Made by a program: the position numbers and the translations under genes
The notes under the pieces: model-generated
What the model was told of the DNA's origin: nothing
What the model saw: the letters and a program-made list of their open reading frames with translations, nothing else
The model's database searches: none
NCBI RefSeq assembly: GCF_000799715.1
Contig: NZ_JUHG01000014.1
Location: forward strand, 1 to 64,000
Direction of reading: 5' to 3'
DNA from: Martinezella rhizogenes
Lineage (GTDB): Bacteria > Pseudomonadota > Alphaproteobacteria > Rhizobiales > Rhizobiaceae
Length of the DNA: 64,000 bases
Shown: piece after piece, positions 1 through 9,770 of the stretch
Numbering within the stretch: the first letter of the stretch is position 1
Layout of the letters: the number at the start of each line of letters is the position of its first letter

Positions 1-94
1 GGATGACGCAAGCCGGCAAAGCCGACTTGCTGTGGTGAGACAAACTCTGCGAGTTTGCTCACTCGCGATAAACCCAAAGGGTTTACGCTGGTAA

Positions 95-171
<77 letters not shown>

Positions 172-260
172 AACCTTTCCCCTCCAAGACCACTATCGCT
201 GGCGCGAAGACTTCATCTTCGCTGGCAATGGTAGCGCGTCGTCCGGAGGACCAGAACCTC

Positions 261-297
261 AAGGCCGCAGGTTCAAATCCTGCCCCCGCAACCAAAC
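261..297 (+). repeat. Partial duplicate of the tRNA-fMet 3' end
   Basis: These 37 bases are identical to 138-174, which cover the variable loop, T arm, acceptor 3' strand, CCA and three flanking bases of the tRNA. Upstream of it (about 230-260) the sequence is only tRNA-like: GAGG/CCTC can close a seven-base loop, but the conserved U33 is missing and no matching 5' acceptor strand exists. It is therefore not a functional tRNA. A tRNA 3'-end direct repeat is the usual scar of integrase attachment, or a recombination product between tRNA-flanked rRNA operons. The 86 bases between the copies carry no gene. Confidence 0.8.
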
Positions 298-328
298 ATT
301 CCAAAAAAAACAAGCCACGATAAACAAT

Positions 329-348
329 AGCCCCCTCGTGGGGCTTTT
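329..348 (+). terminator. Rho-independent terminator after tRNA-fMet
   Basis: Stem AGCCCC (329-334) pairs with GGGGCT (340-345) around a five-base loop and is followed by a run of T. It would end transcription from the tRNA and any upstream rRNA operon. Confidence 0.8.
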
Positions 349-649
349 GGCGTTTCGGGGTAGCCCTATTACACCGGGGAAATAAGGAATGCGTTAGAAA
401 GCATTGCCGTAAACGTCTGCAAATTTTAAGGTGTAGACGAGGTAACGGAGTATCTGAATGAAGTATTAATTAAGATATATGAGCGCAGAGCAATTAAGAT
501 ACTTTATTTTTACTGCTCATCAACAATATTGAAAACCAAAACATGCAGATTCCGTACTGATAATGACCAAATCTCCGAAATTTATGTTTGATGATTAATT
601 AACATTGTTTGGTTACTTTTAGCATTGAGTATTGGCGGAGGATCCGGGC
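349..649. other. AT-rich intergenic region before the chemoreceptor gene
   Basis: About 300 bases without a convincing reading frame. The stretch is clearly more AT-rich than its surroundings, especially 470-620, and presumably holds the promoter of the downstream chemoreceptor. I could not assign a specific -35/-10 pair with confidence. Confidence 0.5.
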
Positions 650-2593
650 ATGGCATTGATTCAGCATAAGATTATCGTTGCAAGTGTGGCGATTTTCGCT
701 TTGGCCGGGGGCGCCACGGGCGTCGGGCTGTGGTCGGCGGCAACCTTGGCGCAGAACAATGCCGAAGTCGCCCGCTCGTCACAGGTGCTTCGCAACCACA
801 TGCAAGCGGACATGATGCACGACGCGCTTCGCGCAGACGTGCTGGCATCGCTGCTGGCGACCAATCCGGCGGCGGGAATAGGCGCCGATGCGGTGAAGGC
901 GGATCTGGCGGAACATGAGACGTCATTCCGCGACATGATTGCCGCGAACAAAAAACTGGCAACCGATAAGACCACGCAGGATGTCCTGGCAAAGATCGAA
1001 GCGCCGCTTCTTACCTATATCGATAGCGCCACGAAGATGGTCGATCTCGCGGCGAAGGATCAGACGGCCGCGCTGAAGTCGCTGCCCGACTTCATGAGCC
1101 AGTTTTCCGCTCTTGAAACGGCGATGGAACAGGCTGGAGAGCAAATAGGATCGGTGTCGGAAGCAACCGCTAAACATAGTGCGGATACGCAAGCACTTGT
1201 CGATATGCTTATGAAGGCTCTTCTGGCCTTGGCCGCGCTATTTTCTTTCAGCCTCTATTGGCTTACGCGCAAGACCGTCACCAGGCCGATCCTTATGCTG
1301 TCCAATGACATGCAGGCACTGGCCGATGGCAACACCGATATCGCCTGTACGGCTATCGGTCGCTCGGATGAGATTGGCACCATGGGATCGGCCGTCGAAG
1401 TCTTCCGGCAGGCGGCAATCGCCAACAGGAAACTCGAGCAGGACGCAGAGGCAGCTAGAACGCAAGCCGAAGCCGACCGCATCGCCGCCAGAAGGCAGGC
1501 AGACGAAGAGGCAGCGGAGCGACTTCGCGCCGCGACGTCTGGTCTCGCAGCCGGGTTGAAGCGGCTTGCTGATGGCGACCTAGCATTCCAGCTCACAGAA
1601 CCGTTCTCACCGGACTTTGAAGCGCTTCGGCAGGACTTTAATAGTTCGGTCAAGCAGCTTGGAGACGCGCTTGGTGCAATCTCGACCGGTATCGCGGCGA
1701 TCGATGATGGCACGCGGGAGATTTCCTCAGCGGCCAACGATCTTTCCAAGCGCACCGAACAGCAGGCAGCTTCGCTTGAGGAAACAGCGGCGGCCCTTGA
1801 CCAGATCACCGCCAATGTGTCGAACTCGAGCAGCCGCACCGAGGAAGCCCGCACTGCGGCGACGCAAGCCAATCGCAGCGCCGCAAAGTCCGCCGAAGTC
1901 GTATCGCATGCCGAGGAAGCGATGCGGCCTATCGAGGCGTCTTCGCAGCAGATTTCCAGCGTCATCGGGGTGATCGATGAGATTGCTTTCCAGACCAATC
2001 TTCTGGCGCTGAATGCCGGGGTCGAGGCCGCGCGTGCTGGGGAAGCAGGCAAGGGTTTCGCAGTGGTCGCTCAGGAAGTGCGTGAGCTGGCGCAGCGTTC
2101 GGCGCAGGCGGCCAAGGAGATCAAGGGGCTGATTAAGAAGTCATCTTCGGAAGTTGAAAGCGGCGTCAAGCTCGTGCTGGATACCGGCATGTCGCTGAAG
2201 ACGATCGGCGAGCAGATCGCAGAGATCAACCAGCATATGAACGCGATCGCGACATCCGCAAAGGAACAGTCCACCGGGCTTGCCGAAGTCAATACGGCTG
2301 TCAATTCGATGGACCAAACGACGCAGCAGAACGCGGCCATGGTCGAACAATCGACCGCAGCGTCAGCGAGCCTCGCCATGGAAGCCGTCAAGCTTCGCGA
2401 TCTGGTGTCCCAGTTCAAACTGCAGGCGATGGCCTCCGCACAATCCACAGCACTTCGGCAGACGGCACGGGCCATGGCTGCACCAGCCTGGCAGAGCAGC
2501 GGTATCTCCGCGCCTCGACCAAGGCGGGCTGCCGTGACAGGGAACGGCGCATCGGCCGTCGCCAATGCCCAAAACGAATGGGAAGAGTTTTGA
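650..2593 (+). CDS. Methyl-accepting chemotaxis protein
   Basis: Membrane chemoreceptor that passes ligand signals to CheA/CheW. Start ATG 650 is preceded by GGAGG at 637-641, so the longer TTG-initiated frame (632) is not used. Layout: first membrane helix about residues 7-31, a periplasmic region of about 150 residues, second membrane helix about 188-207, a HAMP domain followed by a long helical stretch and a second HAMP-like segment near 297-345, then the cytoplasmic signalling hairpin with the highly conserved tip IAFQTNLLALNAGVEAARAG near 444-464. The protein ends in NEWEEF, matching the xWxxF tether that recruits CheR/CheB in other bacteria. The ligand is unknown; the periplasmic part has no recognised fold. 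It stands alone, away from a che operon. Confidence 0.95.
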   Translation: MALIQHKIIVASVAIFALAGGATGVGLWSAATLAQNNAEVARSSQVLRNHMQADMMHDALRADVLASLLATNPAAGIGADAVKADLAEHETSFRDMIAANKKLATDKTTQDVLAKIEAPLLTYIDSATKMVDLAAKDQTAALKSLPDFMSQFSALETAMEQAGEQIGSVSEATAKHSADTQALVDMLMKALLALAALFSFSLYWLTRKTVTRPILMLSNDMQALADGNTDIACTAIGRSDEIGTMGSAVEVFRQAAIANRKLEQDAEAARTQAEADRIAARRQADEEAAERLRAATSGLAAGLKRLADGDLAFQLTEPFSPDFEALRQDFNSSVKQLGDALGAISTGIAAIDDGTREISSAANDLSKRTEQQAASLEETAAALDQITANVSNSSSRTEEARTAATQANRSAAKSAEVVSHAEEAMRPIEASSQQISSVIGVIDEIAFQTNLLALNAGVEAARAGEAGKGFAVVAQEVRELAQRSAQAAKEIKGLIKKSSSEVESGVKLVLDTGMSLKTIGEQIAEINQHMNAIATSAKEQSTGLAEVNTAVNSMDQTTQQNAAMVEQSTAASASLAMEAVKLRDLVSQFKLQAMASAQSTALRQTARAMAAPAWQSSGISAPRPRRAAVTGNGASAVANAQNEWEEF

Positions 2594-2763
2594 GAATGAC
2601 GGGCCAAAGTAGCAGACGATAATCCCAGCCTCCGCCGCCTCGCGAGCAAAGGAGACGTCGCCTTGTCATGAGGCTGCCGCCTAGGCCCTGATCGTCAGCC
2701 TGCTACCCGTCCTTGACTATCGTCCTTTGTATTCCGGCAATCCGGCGCACAAGTCTGAGCCGT

Positions 2764-3822
2764 CTATCGCTCCGGAGCCAGAACGCAGCATTGCTCCGGC
2801 ATCGGTACGAGCATCGCCGTACTTCCCGCGGCCATAGGCTCCGACAAAGCCCCGTTGGCGACGATATCGCCGGCTGGCGTCGTGCACTGATATTGATAGG
2901 CGCGGCCGAGATAGGTTCTTGTTCCCAGAACCGCGGGAAGGCCCGCGCCATCGCGGCGAACCGCAAGGCCGTCGGCGCGGCAGGCGAGGATGAAGGTGTC
3001 AGGGATTGGACCGAAATCGTCCTGCGAGAGCGTGATCCTGGCGCCGCCCTTGGCTTCTGCGGTCACCGATGCGCCGCTGCGTTCGACCACCCGCATCGTC
3101 AGCAGGTTCTCAAAGCCGACGAAGCGGGCGACGAAAGCGTTGGCCGGCTTCTGATAGAGAACTTCCGGCGTGTCGAGCTGCATGATGCGGCCGGCATTCA
3201 TGATGGCGACACGATCAGAGATCGAAAAGGCTTCTTCCTGGTCATGGGTGACGTAAAGCGATGTCGTGCCGTTGGCGCGCTGCAGCTGGCGGATCTCGAC
3301 GCGCATGTCGATCCTGAGCTTGGCGTCGAGATTGGAGAGCGGTTCGTCGAACATCAACAGTGGCGGCTCGATGACAAGGGCGCGGGCAAGCGCCACGCGC
3401 TGCTTCTGGCCGCCGGAAAGGGCAGAGGGAAGGCGATCGCCAAAGCCGGAGAGCCCGACACGTTCCAGCATTTCCCCCGCTTTCTTCGAACGCGCCGCAG
3501 CGGCGATGCCTCGCTGCTTCAGGCCGAAGGCGACGTTGTCAAGCACGGTCAGATGCGGGAAGAGGGCGTAGTTCTGGAACACCAGGCCAATATTGCGGGC
3601 GTGGGCCGGAAGCCGCGTCAGGTCCTGATCGCCAAGGCGGATCGTGCCGCTCGTCGGCTGCAGGAAACCGGCGACCAGGCGTAGCGTCGTCGTCTTGCCG
3701 CAGCCGCTGGAGCCGAGCAGCGAGACGAGTTCGCCGGCGGCGATCGACAGTGACAGGTCCTGCAGCACGGCGGTGCTGCCGTAATGGGCGGTAATGGTTT
3801 CGATGGAAAGCGATACGGTCAC
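2764..3822 (-). CDS. ABC importer ATPase, polyamine/iron (PotA/FbpC) type
   Basis: ATP-hydrolysing subunit of an importer encoded by the four minus-strand genes from 6510 to 2764. Walker A GSSGCGKT is at residues 37-44, the LSGGQ signature at 134-138 and Walker B LLMFDEP at about 154-160. A C-terminal extension of roughly 110 residues matches the TOBE regulatory domain of the MalK/PotA group. The start is GTG 3822, six bases after the stop of the upstream permease. The substrate cannot be read from this subunit. Confidence 0.93.
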   Translation of the reverse strand: MTVSLSIETITAHYGSTAVLQDLSLSIAAGELVSLLGSSGCGKTTTLRLVAGFLQPTSGTIRLGDQDLTRLPAHARNIGLVFQNYALFPHLTVLDNVAFGLKQRGIAAAARSKKAGEMLERVGLSGFGDRLPSALSGGQKQRVALARALVIEPPLLMFDEPLSNLDAKLRIDMRVEIRQLQRANGTTSLYVTHDQEEAFSISDRVAIMNAGRIMQLDTPEVLYQKPANAFVARFVGFENLLTMRVVERSGASVTAEAKGGARITLSQDDFGPIPDTFILACRADGLAVRRDGAGLPAVLGTRTYLGRAYQYQCTTPAGDIVANGALSEPMAAGSTAMLVPMPEQCCVLAPER

Positions 3823-3828
3823 GAGCGG

Positions 3829-4623
3829 CTACTTTGTCAGGAAGGTGAGGCCCAGCGTCGCTTCGACGATCGCCATGACGCCGACGGTGACGAGCATGAG
3901 AAGCACGGACACCGAGGCGATCGTTGGATCGAAGAACTGCTCCATATGGGCAAGGATCTGGATGGGAAGGGTTGATATGCCCGGTCCGGTCAGGAAGACC
4001 GAGACGGAGACATCGTTGATCGAGGTGATGAAGGCAAGGATGAAGGCGGCGATGACGCCAGCGCGGATATTCGGCAGCACGACCGTCATGAATGTCTTCA
4101 CCGGCGGGCAGCCGAGGCTGATTGCCGCTTCCTCGATGGAGAAATCGAAGCTGGCGAGGCTGGCGCTTACCACCCGCACGGAATAGGGCAGGACGAGTAG
4201 CGCGTGGCCGATCAACAGGCTGGCGAAAATCGGCAGATCGAGACTGATGGTGATCGACTTCATCAGCGAGAAGCCGAAGACGATCTCGGGCACCAGGATC
4301 GGCAGGATGAACAGCGTCGAAAGCCAGCTCGGCAGCTCCAGCCGGTAGCGGCTGATGGCATAGGCGGCCGGAATGCCCATCAGCAGCGACAGACCCGTGC
4401 CCAGGAAAGCCAGTTCGAAGCTGGTGATCGCCGTCGTGCGGAATGCCTCGATCTCGAAGATGTTCCAGAACCAGCGCAGCGTCAGGCCCTGCGGCGGGAA
4501 GGTCAGGTAGCTGGTGTCGCTGAAGGCGGAGCCGATGATGATGACGAGCGGCGCCAGCAGAAAGAAGAAGACGCAGACGGTAAAGGTGATCAGCAGGGGG
4601 TGGACGCGCTGTATCATGGTCAT
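3829..4623 (-). CDS. ABC importer permease, PotC type
   Basis: Inner-membrane subunit with about six helices and the cytoplasmic EAA loop near the sequence EEAAISLGCPP, which docks on the ATPase. Its length (264 residues) suits the PotC/second-permease role. Its start overlaps the stop of the first permease by four bases, implying translational coupling. A second ATG two codons inside is equally possible. Confidence 0.92.
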   Translation of the reverse strand: MTMIQRVHPLLITFTVCVFFFLLAPLVIIIGSAFSDTSYLTFPPQGLTLRWFWNIFEIEAFRTTAITSFELAFLGTGLSLLMGIPAAYAISRYRLELPSWLSTLFILPILVPEIVFGFSLMKSITISLDLPIFASLLIGHALLVLPYSVRVVSASLASFDFSIEEAAISLGCPPVKTFMTVVLPNIRAGVIAAFILAFITSINDVSVSVFLTGPGISTLPIQILAHMEQFFDPTIASVSVLLMLVTVGVMAIVEATLGLTFLTK

Positions 4624-5444
4624 ACCGCTATCGGGTTGAGACGCCGGGCGATGCGGCTCATGATCAGGACGATACCGATGGTCACCACGACCATGATTGC
4701 GGCGATGGTGGAGGCACCCACCCAGTCGAAGGTTACCATGGCGCGCTGATAAAGGAATGTGCCCATCATCATCTGCTTTTCGCCGCCGAGAAGCTGCGGC
4801 GTGGCATAGGAGGTAAAGCTTCCGGTGAAGACCAGCACGGCGCCGACGATAAGGCCGGGGGTGGCGAGCGGCAGAATGACCTGGCGGAAGGTTGCCGCCG
4901 GCGTCGCGCCGAGCGACGTCGACGCCTGGATCAGGTCCTGCGGGATGCCTTCGAGCACGCCGACGAGGGTCAGGATCATCAGCGGCACGAAAAGATAGAC
5001 CATGGCGACGATGACCGAACCTTCGCTATAGAGCATCGAAAGCGGTTCGCTGATGACGCCGACCGATAGCAGCATGGTGTTGAGGATGCCGTTCTTGCCA
5101 AGGATGATCAGCCAGGCGAAGGAGCGCACGACCACGCCGGTCAGGAGCGGAAAGACGGCGGCGATGATCATCACGCTCTTCGCCCGGCCCGGCATCTGGG
5201 CAATGACATAGGCGGCGATGAAACCGACGAACAGGGAAATCACCGTGGTAATGAGAGCGATCTCGATCGTCCGATAAAGCACGGTGCGGCGAAAGCCACT
5301 GTTGAAGAAAGCGATGTAGGGCGAGAAGACGCCCTTGGGCTCCATGAAGGTCGCGGCGATCGTGATGACCACCGGGACGACCAGGAAAAGCACGACGGCG
5401 ACCATCGCCGGCGCCGCCAAACCCCATTTTGCAAGATGCTTCAT
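4620..5444 (-). CDS. ABC importer permease, PotB type
   Basis: Inner-membrane subunit of 274 residues with an N-terminal helix near residues 8-30 and the EAA loop within IQASTSLGATPAATFRQV. It is the first of two unequal permeases, the usual arrangement in PotABCD-like systems. It begins 25 bases after the binding-protein gene and overlaps the next permease, so the four genes look like one operon. Confidence 0.92.
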   Translation of the reverse strand: MKHLAKWGLAAPAMVAVVLFLVVPVVITIAATFMEPKGVFSPYIAFFNSGFRRTVLYRTIEIALITTVISLFVGFIAAYVIAQMPGRAKSVMIIAAVFPLLTGVVVRSFAWLIILGKNGILNTMLLSVGVISEPLSMLYSEGSVIVAMVYLFVPLMILTLVGVLEGIPQDLIQASTSLGATPAATFRQVILPLATPGLIVGAVLVFTGSFTSYATPQLLGGEKQMMMGTFLYQRAMVTFDWVGASTIAAIMVVVTIGIVLIMSRIARRLNPIAV

Positions 5445-5469
5445 TCGTCAAATTCCGCTGGGCAGGCCA

Positions 5470-6510
5470 TCACATGCCGAAGATTTCATTCCAGCGATCG
5501 ATCCAGTCCGCCTGCGCGGCGTTCAGCTTGGCATAGTCGATGCGGCCGAGCTTGGCGATCATGTCGGCCCCATAAGTCCAGAGCTTTGCCTGCTCTGGCG
5601 TCAGCACGACCTTGGTGGACACCGGCGCATCGACGCCCTGCTCGGCTTCCGCCTGCTGGACATCTTTCGACAGGATGAAGTTGATGAACTGATGGGCCAG
5701 TTCAACATTTTCCGAGCCCTTGGGAATGTTGACGGTGTTCAGCGTGGCCATATCGCCTTCCTTGAGGCTGGCCCAGGTCATGGTCGGAACGGCAGCCTGC
5801 ATCGAGGCGAGCGTGAAGTCCTGCGCCAGCGCGACCTTGGCCTCGCCGGTGGAAATCAGGTTCACCAGTTCCGAGCCGGTATTGTAGTTCTTGACGACGT
5901 TCGGCTTCAGCGCGGTGATTGCCTCGAAGGCCTTGTCGGTATCCTCAAAGGCATCGGCGCCGACATGCTTGCCGGCTTCCAGAACAGTCAGCGGACCGGC
6001 AGTGGTGGTGATGCCCGGCAGCGTGACGGCCAATTTCAGATCGTCGCGCCAGAGATCGCTCCAGGAGGTGATCGGCGGATTGACCTTCGCCTTGTCGTAG
6101 ACGATGCCGACGCGGCCGATCGTATAGGCCGGGCCGTAATTGCCCTGCGGCGCCTTGGCGAGATCGTAGAGATCGGCGATGTTCGGAAGCTTGGCGCGGT
6201 CGAGCTCCTGAAAGAGCCCCTGCTGGATACCGATCTGCGAATAGCTGTCGGTGAGGTAAATGACGTCGACACCCTTGCCGCCGCGAAGCTTCAGCTTGTT
6301 GAGACGGTCGGCATTGTTGCCGGTTTCGAAGACCACATCGCAGCCGCAGATCTTCTTGAAGGGCTCGATGATGTTGGCCTTCATCTTCTCGCCATTATAA
6401 CCCCACCAGGAGATGGTCAGCGTCGTCGCCTGGGCGTAAGCCGGCAGTGCGGCGGTGGTCGCCGCGAGAATGGCAAGGCCCGCGACGCGGGACAAAGTGA
6501 GGCCTTTCAT
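5470..6510 (-). CDS. ABC importer periplasmic binding protein, PotD/FbpA superfamily
   Basis: A 346-residue secreted protein with a signal peptide of about 26 residues (hydrophobic core LAGLAILAATTAAL, cleavage near AYAQA). It belongs to the extracellular solute-binding family 1/8 group that serves polyamine, thiamine and ferric-type importers. AAGGA eight bases before ATG 6510 supports the start. It is the first gene of the operon and is divergent from the amidohydrolase at 6784, with a 273-base shared control region. The neighbouring purine-type amidohydrolase suggests, but does not prove, a nitrogen-rich substrate. Confidence 0.88.
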   Translation of the reverse strand: MKGLTLSRVAGLAILAATTAALPAYAQATTLTISWWGYNGEKMKANIIEPFKKICGCDVVFETGNNADRLNKLKLRGGKGVDVIYLTDSYSQIGIQQGLFQELDRAKLPNIADLYDLAKAPQGNYGPAYTIGRVGIVYDKAKVNPPITSWSDLWRDDLKLAVTLPGITTTAGPLTVLEAGKHVGADAFEDTDKAFEAITALKPNVVKNYNTGSELVNLISTGEAKVALAQDFTLASMQAAVPTMTWASLKEGDMATLNTVNIPKGSENVELAHQFINFILSKDVQQAEAEQGVDAPVSTKVVLTPEQAKLWTYGADMIAKLGRIDYAKLNAAQADWIDRWNEIFGM

Positions 6511-6783
6511 GATCGAAATCCTTATCGTCAGTGAAATCGGAGCTGGGCGTCTGAATGGTGGGATACTATTTTTCGAGCATAGGGTTTACAAGCCTAACAA
6601 TTGAGCAAAGCGTCGCTTTTGATAAATCTTTGTCGCAAGCCGAGCGAACGGTAAGATCTCGTCTGCGCTCATTTGCAAATCGCTGAGATGATTTAGCTTT
6701 TGCGCAATTTTTGCCATGCGCTTTACACATTCTGTCGTCGGTTCTACGGTCGCGCCACCGAATTTCTCGCAGGCATTCTTCCG

Positions 6784-8661
6784 ATGGCGCCCTTGTCCAC
6801 AAATCTTCCCGACGATCTGCTCATCAATGCGGCCGACGAGGTGCTTATCCGTCAGGACCTGACGCTCACCGCGCTCGGTCGGCGGCCCGCAGACAGATTG
6901 TTGCGTGTCGGTCGGTTTCTGGATGTCCATAGCCGCACCTGGCTTGAAGACCAGGAGATCGTGATCAAGGGACGACGTGTCGCCTATGTTGGTCCCGCCG
7001 GCAGTTACACGGGAGAGGTCACCGAGCGTGTATGGGAGCCGCATCTTGCCGCCGTTCCGGGCTTCGGCGAGGCGCACAAGCATATTGAGAGCTCGCATCT
7101 GACGCCGGAATGGGAGGCAGCGCTGGTCATGCCGCATGGCGTCACCTGGACCTGCGAGGCAAGCCACGAGTTTTCCAACGTCAATGGGCCGCGTAATCTG
7201 GAGTTCTGGCTGGAGGCACGCAGGCGCGGATCGCCGATGAAGATCTTCCCTCTGCCCGGCTCCGCCGTGCCGCCGACCGCCTATGAATGGGGCGGCGGCC
7301 ATTTCGGCTATGACGAGCAGAAGGCGTTTCTGTCCGAGAGCCTGATGGTTGCCGGGCTCGACGAGGTGATGGACTGGCCCTCGGTCAGCAATCCGGAGAA
7401 TCCGGCTTACGATCGCCTTTGGGGCATGATCCGCGCCACGTTCGAGCAGCGTGGCGTTGTCGAGGGACATGGTGCCGGCTTGCGTGATCTGCCGTCGATA
7501 AATGCCTTTGCAGGCGCCGGCCTTGCATCGGATCATGAAGGCTGGTTCCTGGACGAAATCTGGGAGAAGCTGACCCACGGGCTTTTCATCGAGCTTCGGC
7601 CGCATTCGTTGCCGGAGGTGATCAAGGGGCTGATCGAGAAGGGCCTCTCCGACTGGTCGCAGATCGCCTTCGTGACGGATGATCGCAGCGCCTCGGACAC
7701 GCTGAAGATCGGCGCGACGGATTATAATGTCCGGCTTGCCATTGAAAACGGGCTGGCACCGGAGATCGCCATTCAATGCGTGACGATCAATCCGGCGCGG
7801 CATATGCGGCTGACGCCCTGGGTCGGCTCGATCGCGCCCGGTCGCTTTGCCGATATCGTGCTTTTGGACAATGTCGAGACGCTGTCGATCGCCAAGGTCT
7901 GGGCGGATGGAAAGCCGGCTTCGGACGGCAAGAGTTTTGTCGGCGTCCTCCCCGAAATCGCCTGGCCGGAATGGGCGACGAAGACGGTGAAGATCGACAG
8001 GATCGTCACGTCTGAGGATTTCCGGATCGCGGCACCTTCGGATGCACCGATGGCAAAAGCGGCACTCCTGCGCCCCTTCCACTGGGCCGACGATTTCATC
8101 ACCATGGACTTGCCGGTCGCGGACGGTGCGGTCCAGCGAGATCATGACCGCAACGTCACCAAGTTTGCGATCGTCGACCGCTTTTCCGGCGAGGCCAAGG
8201 TCGCGCGCATGTTCTGGCTCGGCACCGGGCCGCGCACCGCCGATACGGCGCTTGGCGCCACGCTCGGGCATGACAAGCATAATATCTGGGTCGTCGGTTC
8301 CTCCGACGAGGCGATGGCAATGGTCGCCAATGCGCTCGCCGAACAGCAGGGCGGCTGGGTGCTGGTCTCCGGCGGCAAGGTTGTCGCTCGTGTTCACTAT
8401 GAGGTCGGCGGCCTGATGACGGCGCGTTCGGCTGAGGAGCTGGATGCGGAAATGCAGGCGCTTTATACGGCCGGCGCGGAGATCGACTGGATGTACGAAC
8501 CGACCTTCTCGCCGCGCTGGTGGCCGGGTTTTCCGGAACGTCTCTCCTTCGCGACGCTCACATGCGCGCCTTGGCGCTGGGTTCTGGTGGCGCCGTCCGA
8601 AAGGGCGCCCGAGGGCTTCGTCAATGTCGCGACCGGAGAGACGCATCCGATCGTCTGGTGA
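6784..8661 (+). CDS. Adenine-deaminase-like amidohydrolase (atypical)
   Basis: A 625-residue member of the adenine deaminase branch of amidohydrolases. The metal-binding HKH replaces the usual HMH in the context GEAHKHIESSHLTP, and GHG, SDHE and TDDRS carry the later ligands and the catalytic Asp. Near the C terminus HDKHN parallels the HDSHN of canonical adenine deaminases. A standard adenine deaminase is encoded at 29252-31036, so this is a divergent paralogue, possibly acting on another aminopurine or related base. ATG 6784 is chosen because the 28 residues before it do not resemble the family; the ribosome site is weak. It is divergent from the ABC importer and precedes a TIM-barrel isomerase. 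Confidence 0.85.
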   Translation: MAPLSTNLPDDLLINAADEVLIRQDLTLTALGRRPADRLLRVGRFLDVHSRTWLEDQEIVIKGRRVAYVGPAGSYTGEVTERVWEPHLAAVPGFGEAHKHIESSHLTPEWEAALVMPHGVTWTCEASHEFSNVNGPRNLEFWLEARRRGSPMKIFPLPGSAVPPTAYEWGGGHFGYDEQKAFLSESLMVAGLDEVMDWPSVSNPENPAYDRLWGMIRATFEQRGVVEGHGAGLRDLPSINAFAGAGLASDHEGWFLDEIWEKLTHGLFIELRPHSLPEVIKGLIEKGLSDWSQIAFVTDDRSASDTLKIGATDYNVRLAIENGLAPEIAIQCVTINPARHMRLTPWVGSIAPGRFADIVLLDNVETLSIAKVWADGKPASDGKSFVGVLPEIAWPEWATKTVKIDRIVTSEDFRIAAPSDAPMAKAALLRPFHWADDFITMDLPVADGAVQRDHDRNVTKFAIVDRFSGEAKVARMFWLGTGPRTADTALGATLGHDKHNIWVVGSSDEAMAMVANALAEQQGGWVLVSGGKVVARVHYEVGGLMTARSAEELDAEMQALYTAGAEIDWMYEPTFSPRWWPGFPERLSFATLTCAPWRWVLVAPSERAPEGFVNVATGETHPIVW

Positions 8662-8900
8662 GGGATATCCTATTTCTTGCAATGGAATATCCCTTCGACG
8701 CTTGGTCCGATGATGGCTGCTTTCGTTGTCATTGCCGCTGATGGGTTGACGCCCAGGGACTATCCCGCAATTATCCATTTGGTTACTAACGCCGCGCCCT
8801 GAGTCGGCATGTCTACAAGAACCGAAGCGCGCCGATCGACGCACGCATGGCCTTGTCCGTGTCGTAGCCCCTATCGAGAAACCAAGCGGAGGAGGCTTTG

Positions 8901-9770
8901 GTGACCCACGACGACACCAGAACCCAGAGGATGACGCTGGCATTTTCCACACTGGGATGCGCGGAGCTTGAACTGGATGTGGCCCTTGCCCTGGCGGCAC
9001 GCCATGGCCTCGACGCGATCGAGATTCGCGCGCTTGGCGGCACGATCGATCTGCCGGCCTATTTCACCGAACGGTTCGGTACGCCGGCGAGTCTGGCCCA
9101 GGCACTCGATCGCTCTCCCGTCGCCGTTTGCGCTCTTAACACGTCGCTACGTCTTGTCGGTGCCACACCGGAGGCGAAGGAGGCGTTCCTGCGCTATCTT
9201 CCCTGGGCGGAAGCTGTGGGCATCACATCCCTGCGCGTTTTCGACGGCGGCGTCACCGGCGATGCTGGAGAACTTGCCGAGGCCCTGTCGACGCTGGACT
9301 GGTGGCGCGAAACAGCCCGCCGCGAGGGTTTTACGGCGGATATGGTGGTGGAGACGCACGATGTCCTGGTGCGCCCTGAGACTATCGGCCGTTTTCTGGA
9401 GGCGGCACCCGATTGCGCCCTGATTTGGGATACCCATCATACATGGCGCAAGGGCGGGCAGGATCCGGTCGAAACCTGGAAGCAGGTGCGCCACAACACG
9501 CGCCACCTTCACGTCAAGGATAGCATCTCGAAGCCGAGCGAGAAATTGCCCTACAGTTATGCCCTTCCGGGCACTGGCGAATTTCCGATGGCGGCGCTGC
9601 TCTCCGTGCTTGCCGCCGATCATTATGCTGGTGTCATGAGCCTCGAATGGGAACGCCTATGGCACGCCCAGCTTCCACCGCTGGATCTGGCGCTTCAGCA
9701 GGCACGGAAGACAGGTTGGTGGCCCTGGTTCGATCCAGACGACCGGATTTCAGGTGATTCCGTGCGGTAG
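8901..9770 (+). CDS. Sugar phosphate isomerase/epimerase-type TIM-barrel protein
   Basis: A 289-residue protein of the AP-endonuclease-2/xylose-isomerase-like superfamily. Metal-ligand positions are seen in VVETHD, LIWDTHH, HLHVKD and SLEWER, the normal pattern for divalent-metal enzymes of this group. GTG 8901 is chosen because GGAGGAGG lies at 8888-8895; TTG 8898 is also possible. It lies 240 bases after the amidohydrolase, so the two may act in one catabolic route, but the substrate cannot be named. Confidence 0.8.
   Translation: MTHDDTRTQRMTLAFSTLGCAELELDVALALAARHGLDAIEIRALGGTIDLPAYFTERFGTPASLAQALDRSPVAVCALNTSLRLVGATPEAKEAFLRYLPWAEAVGITSLRVFDGGVTGDAGELAEALSTLDWWRETARREGFTADMVVETHDVLVRPETIGRFLEAAPDCALIWDTHHTWRKGGQDPVETWKQVRHNTRHLHVKDSISKPSEKLPYSYALPGTGEFPMAALLSVLAADHYAGVMSLEWERLWHAQLPPLDLALQQARKTGWWPWFDPDDRISGDSVR

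Noticed and set aside
230..294. A second functional tRNA after tRNA-fMet
   Set aside because: No 5' acceptor strand or proper D arm can be formed, and U33 is missing; only the 3' end is copied.
6511..6783. A purine riboswitch before the adenine-deaminase-like gene
   Set aside because: None of the conserved loop or junction sequences of purine riboswitches could be found on either strand.
6586..9000. An 804-codon minus-strand open frame across the amidohydrolase gene
   Set aside because: No recognisable motifs; the opposite strand carries clear amidohydrolase motifs over the same range.
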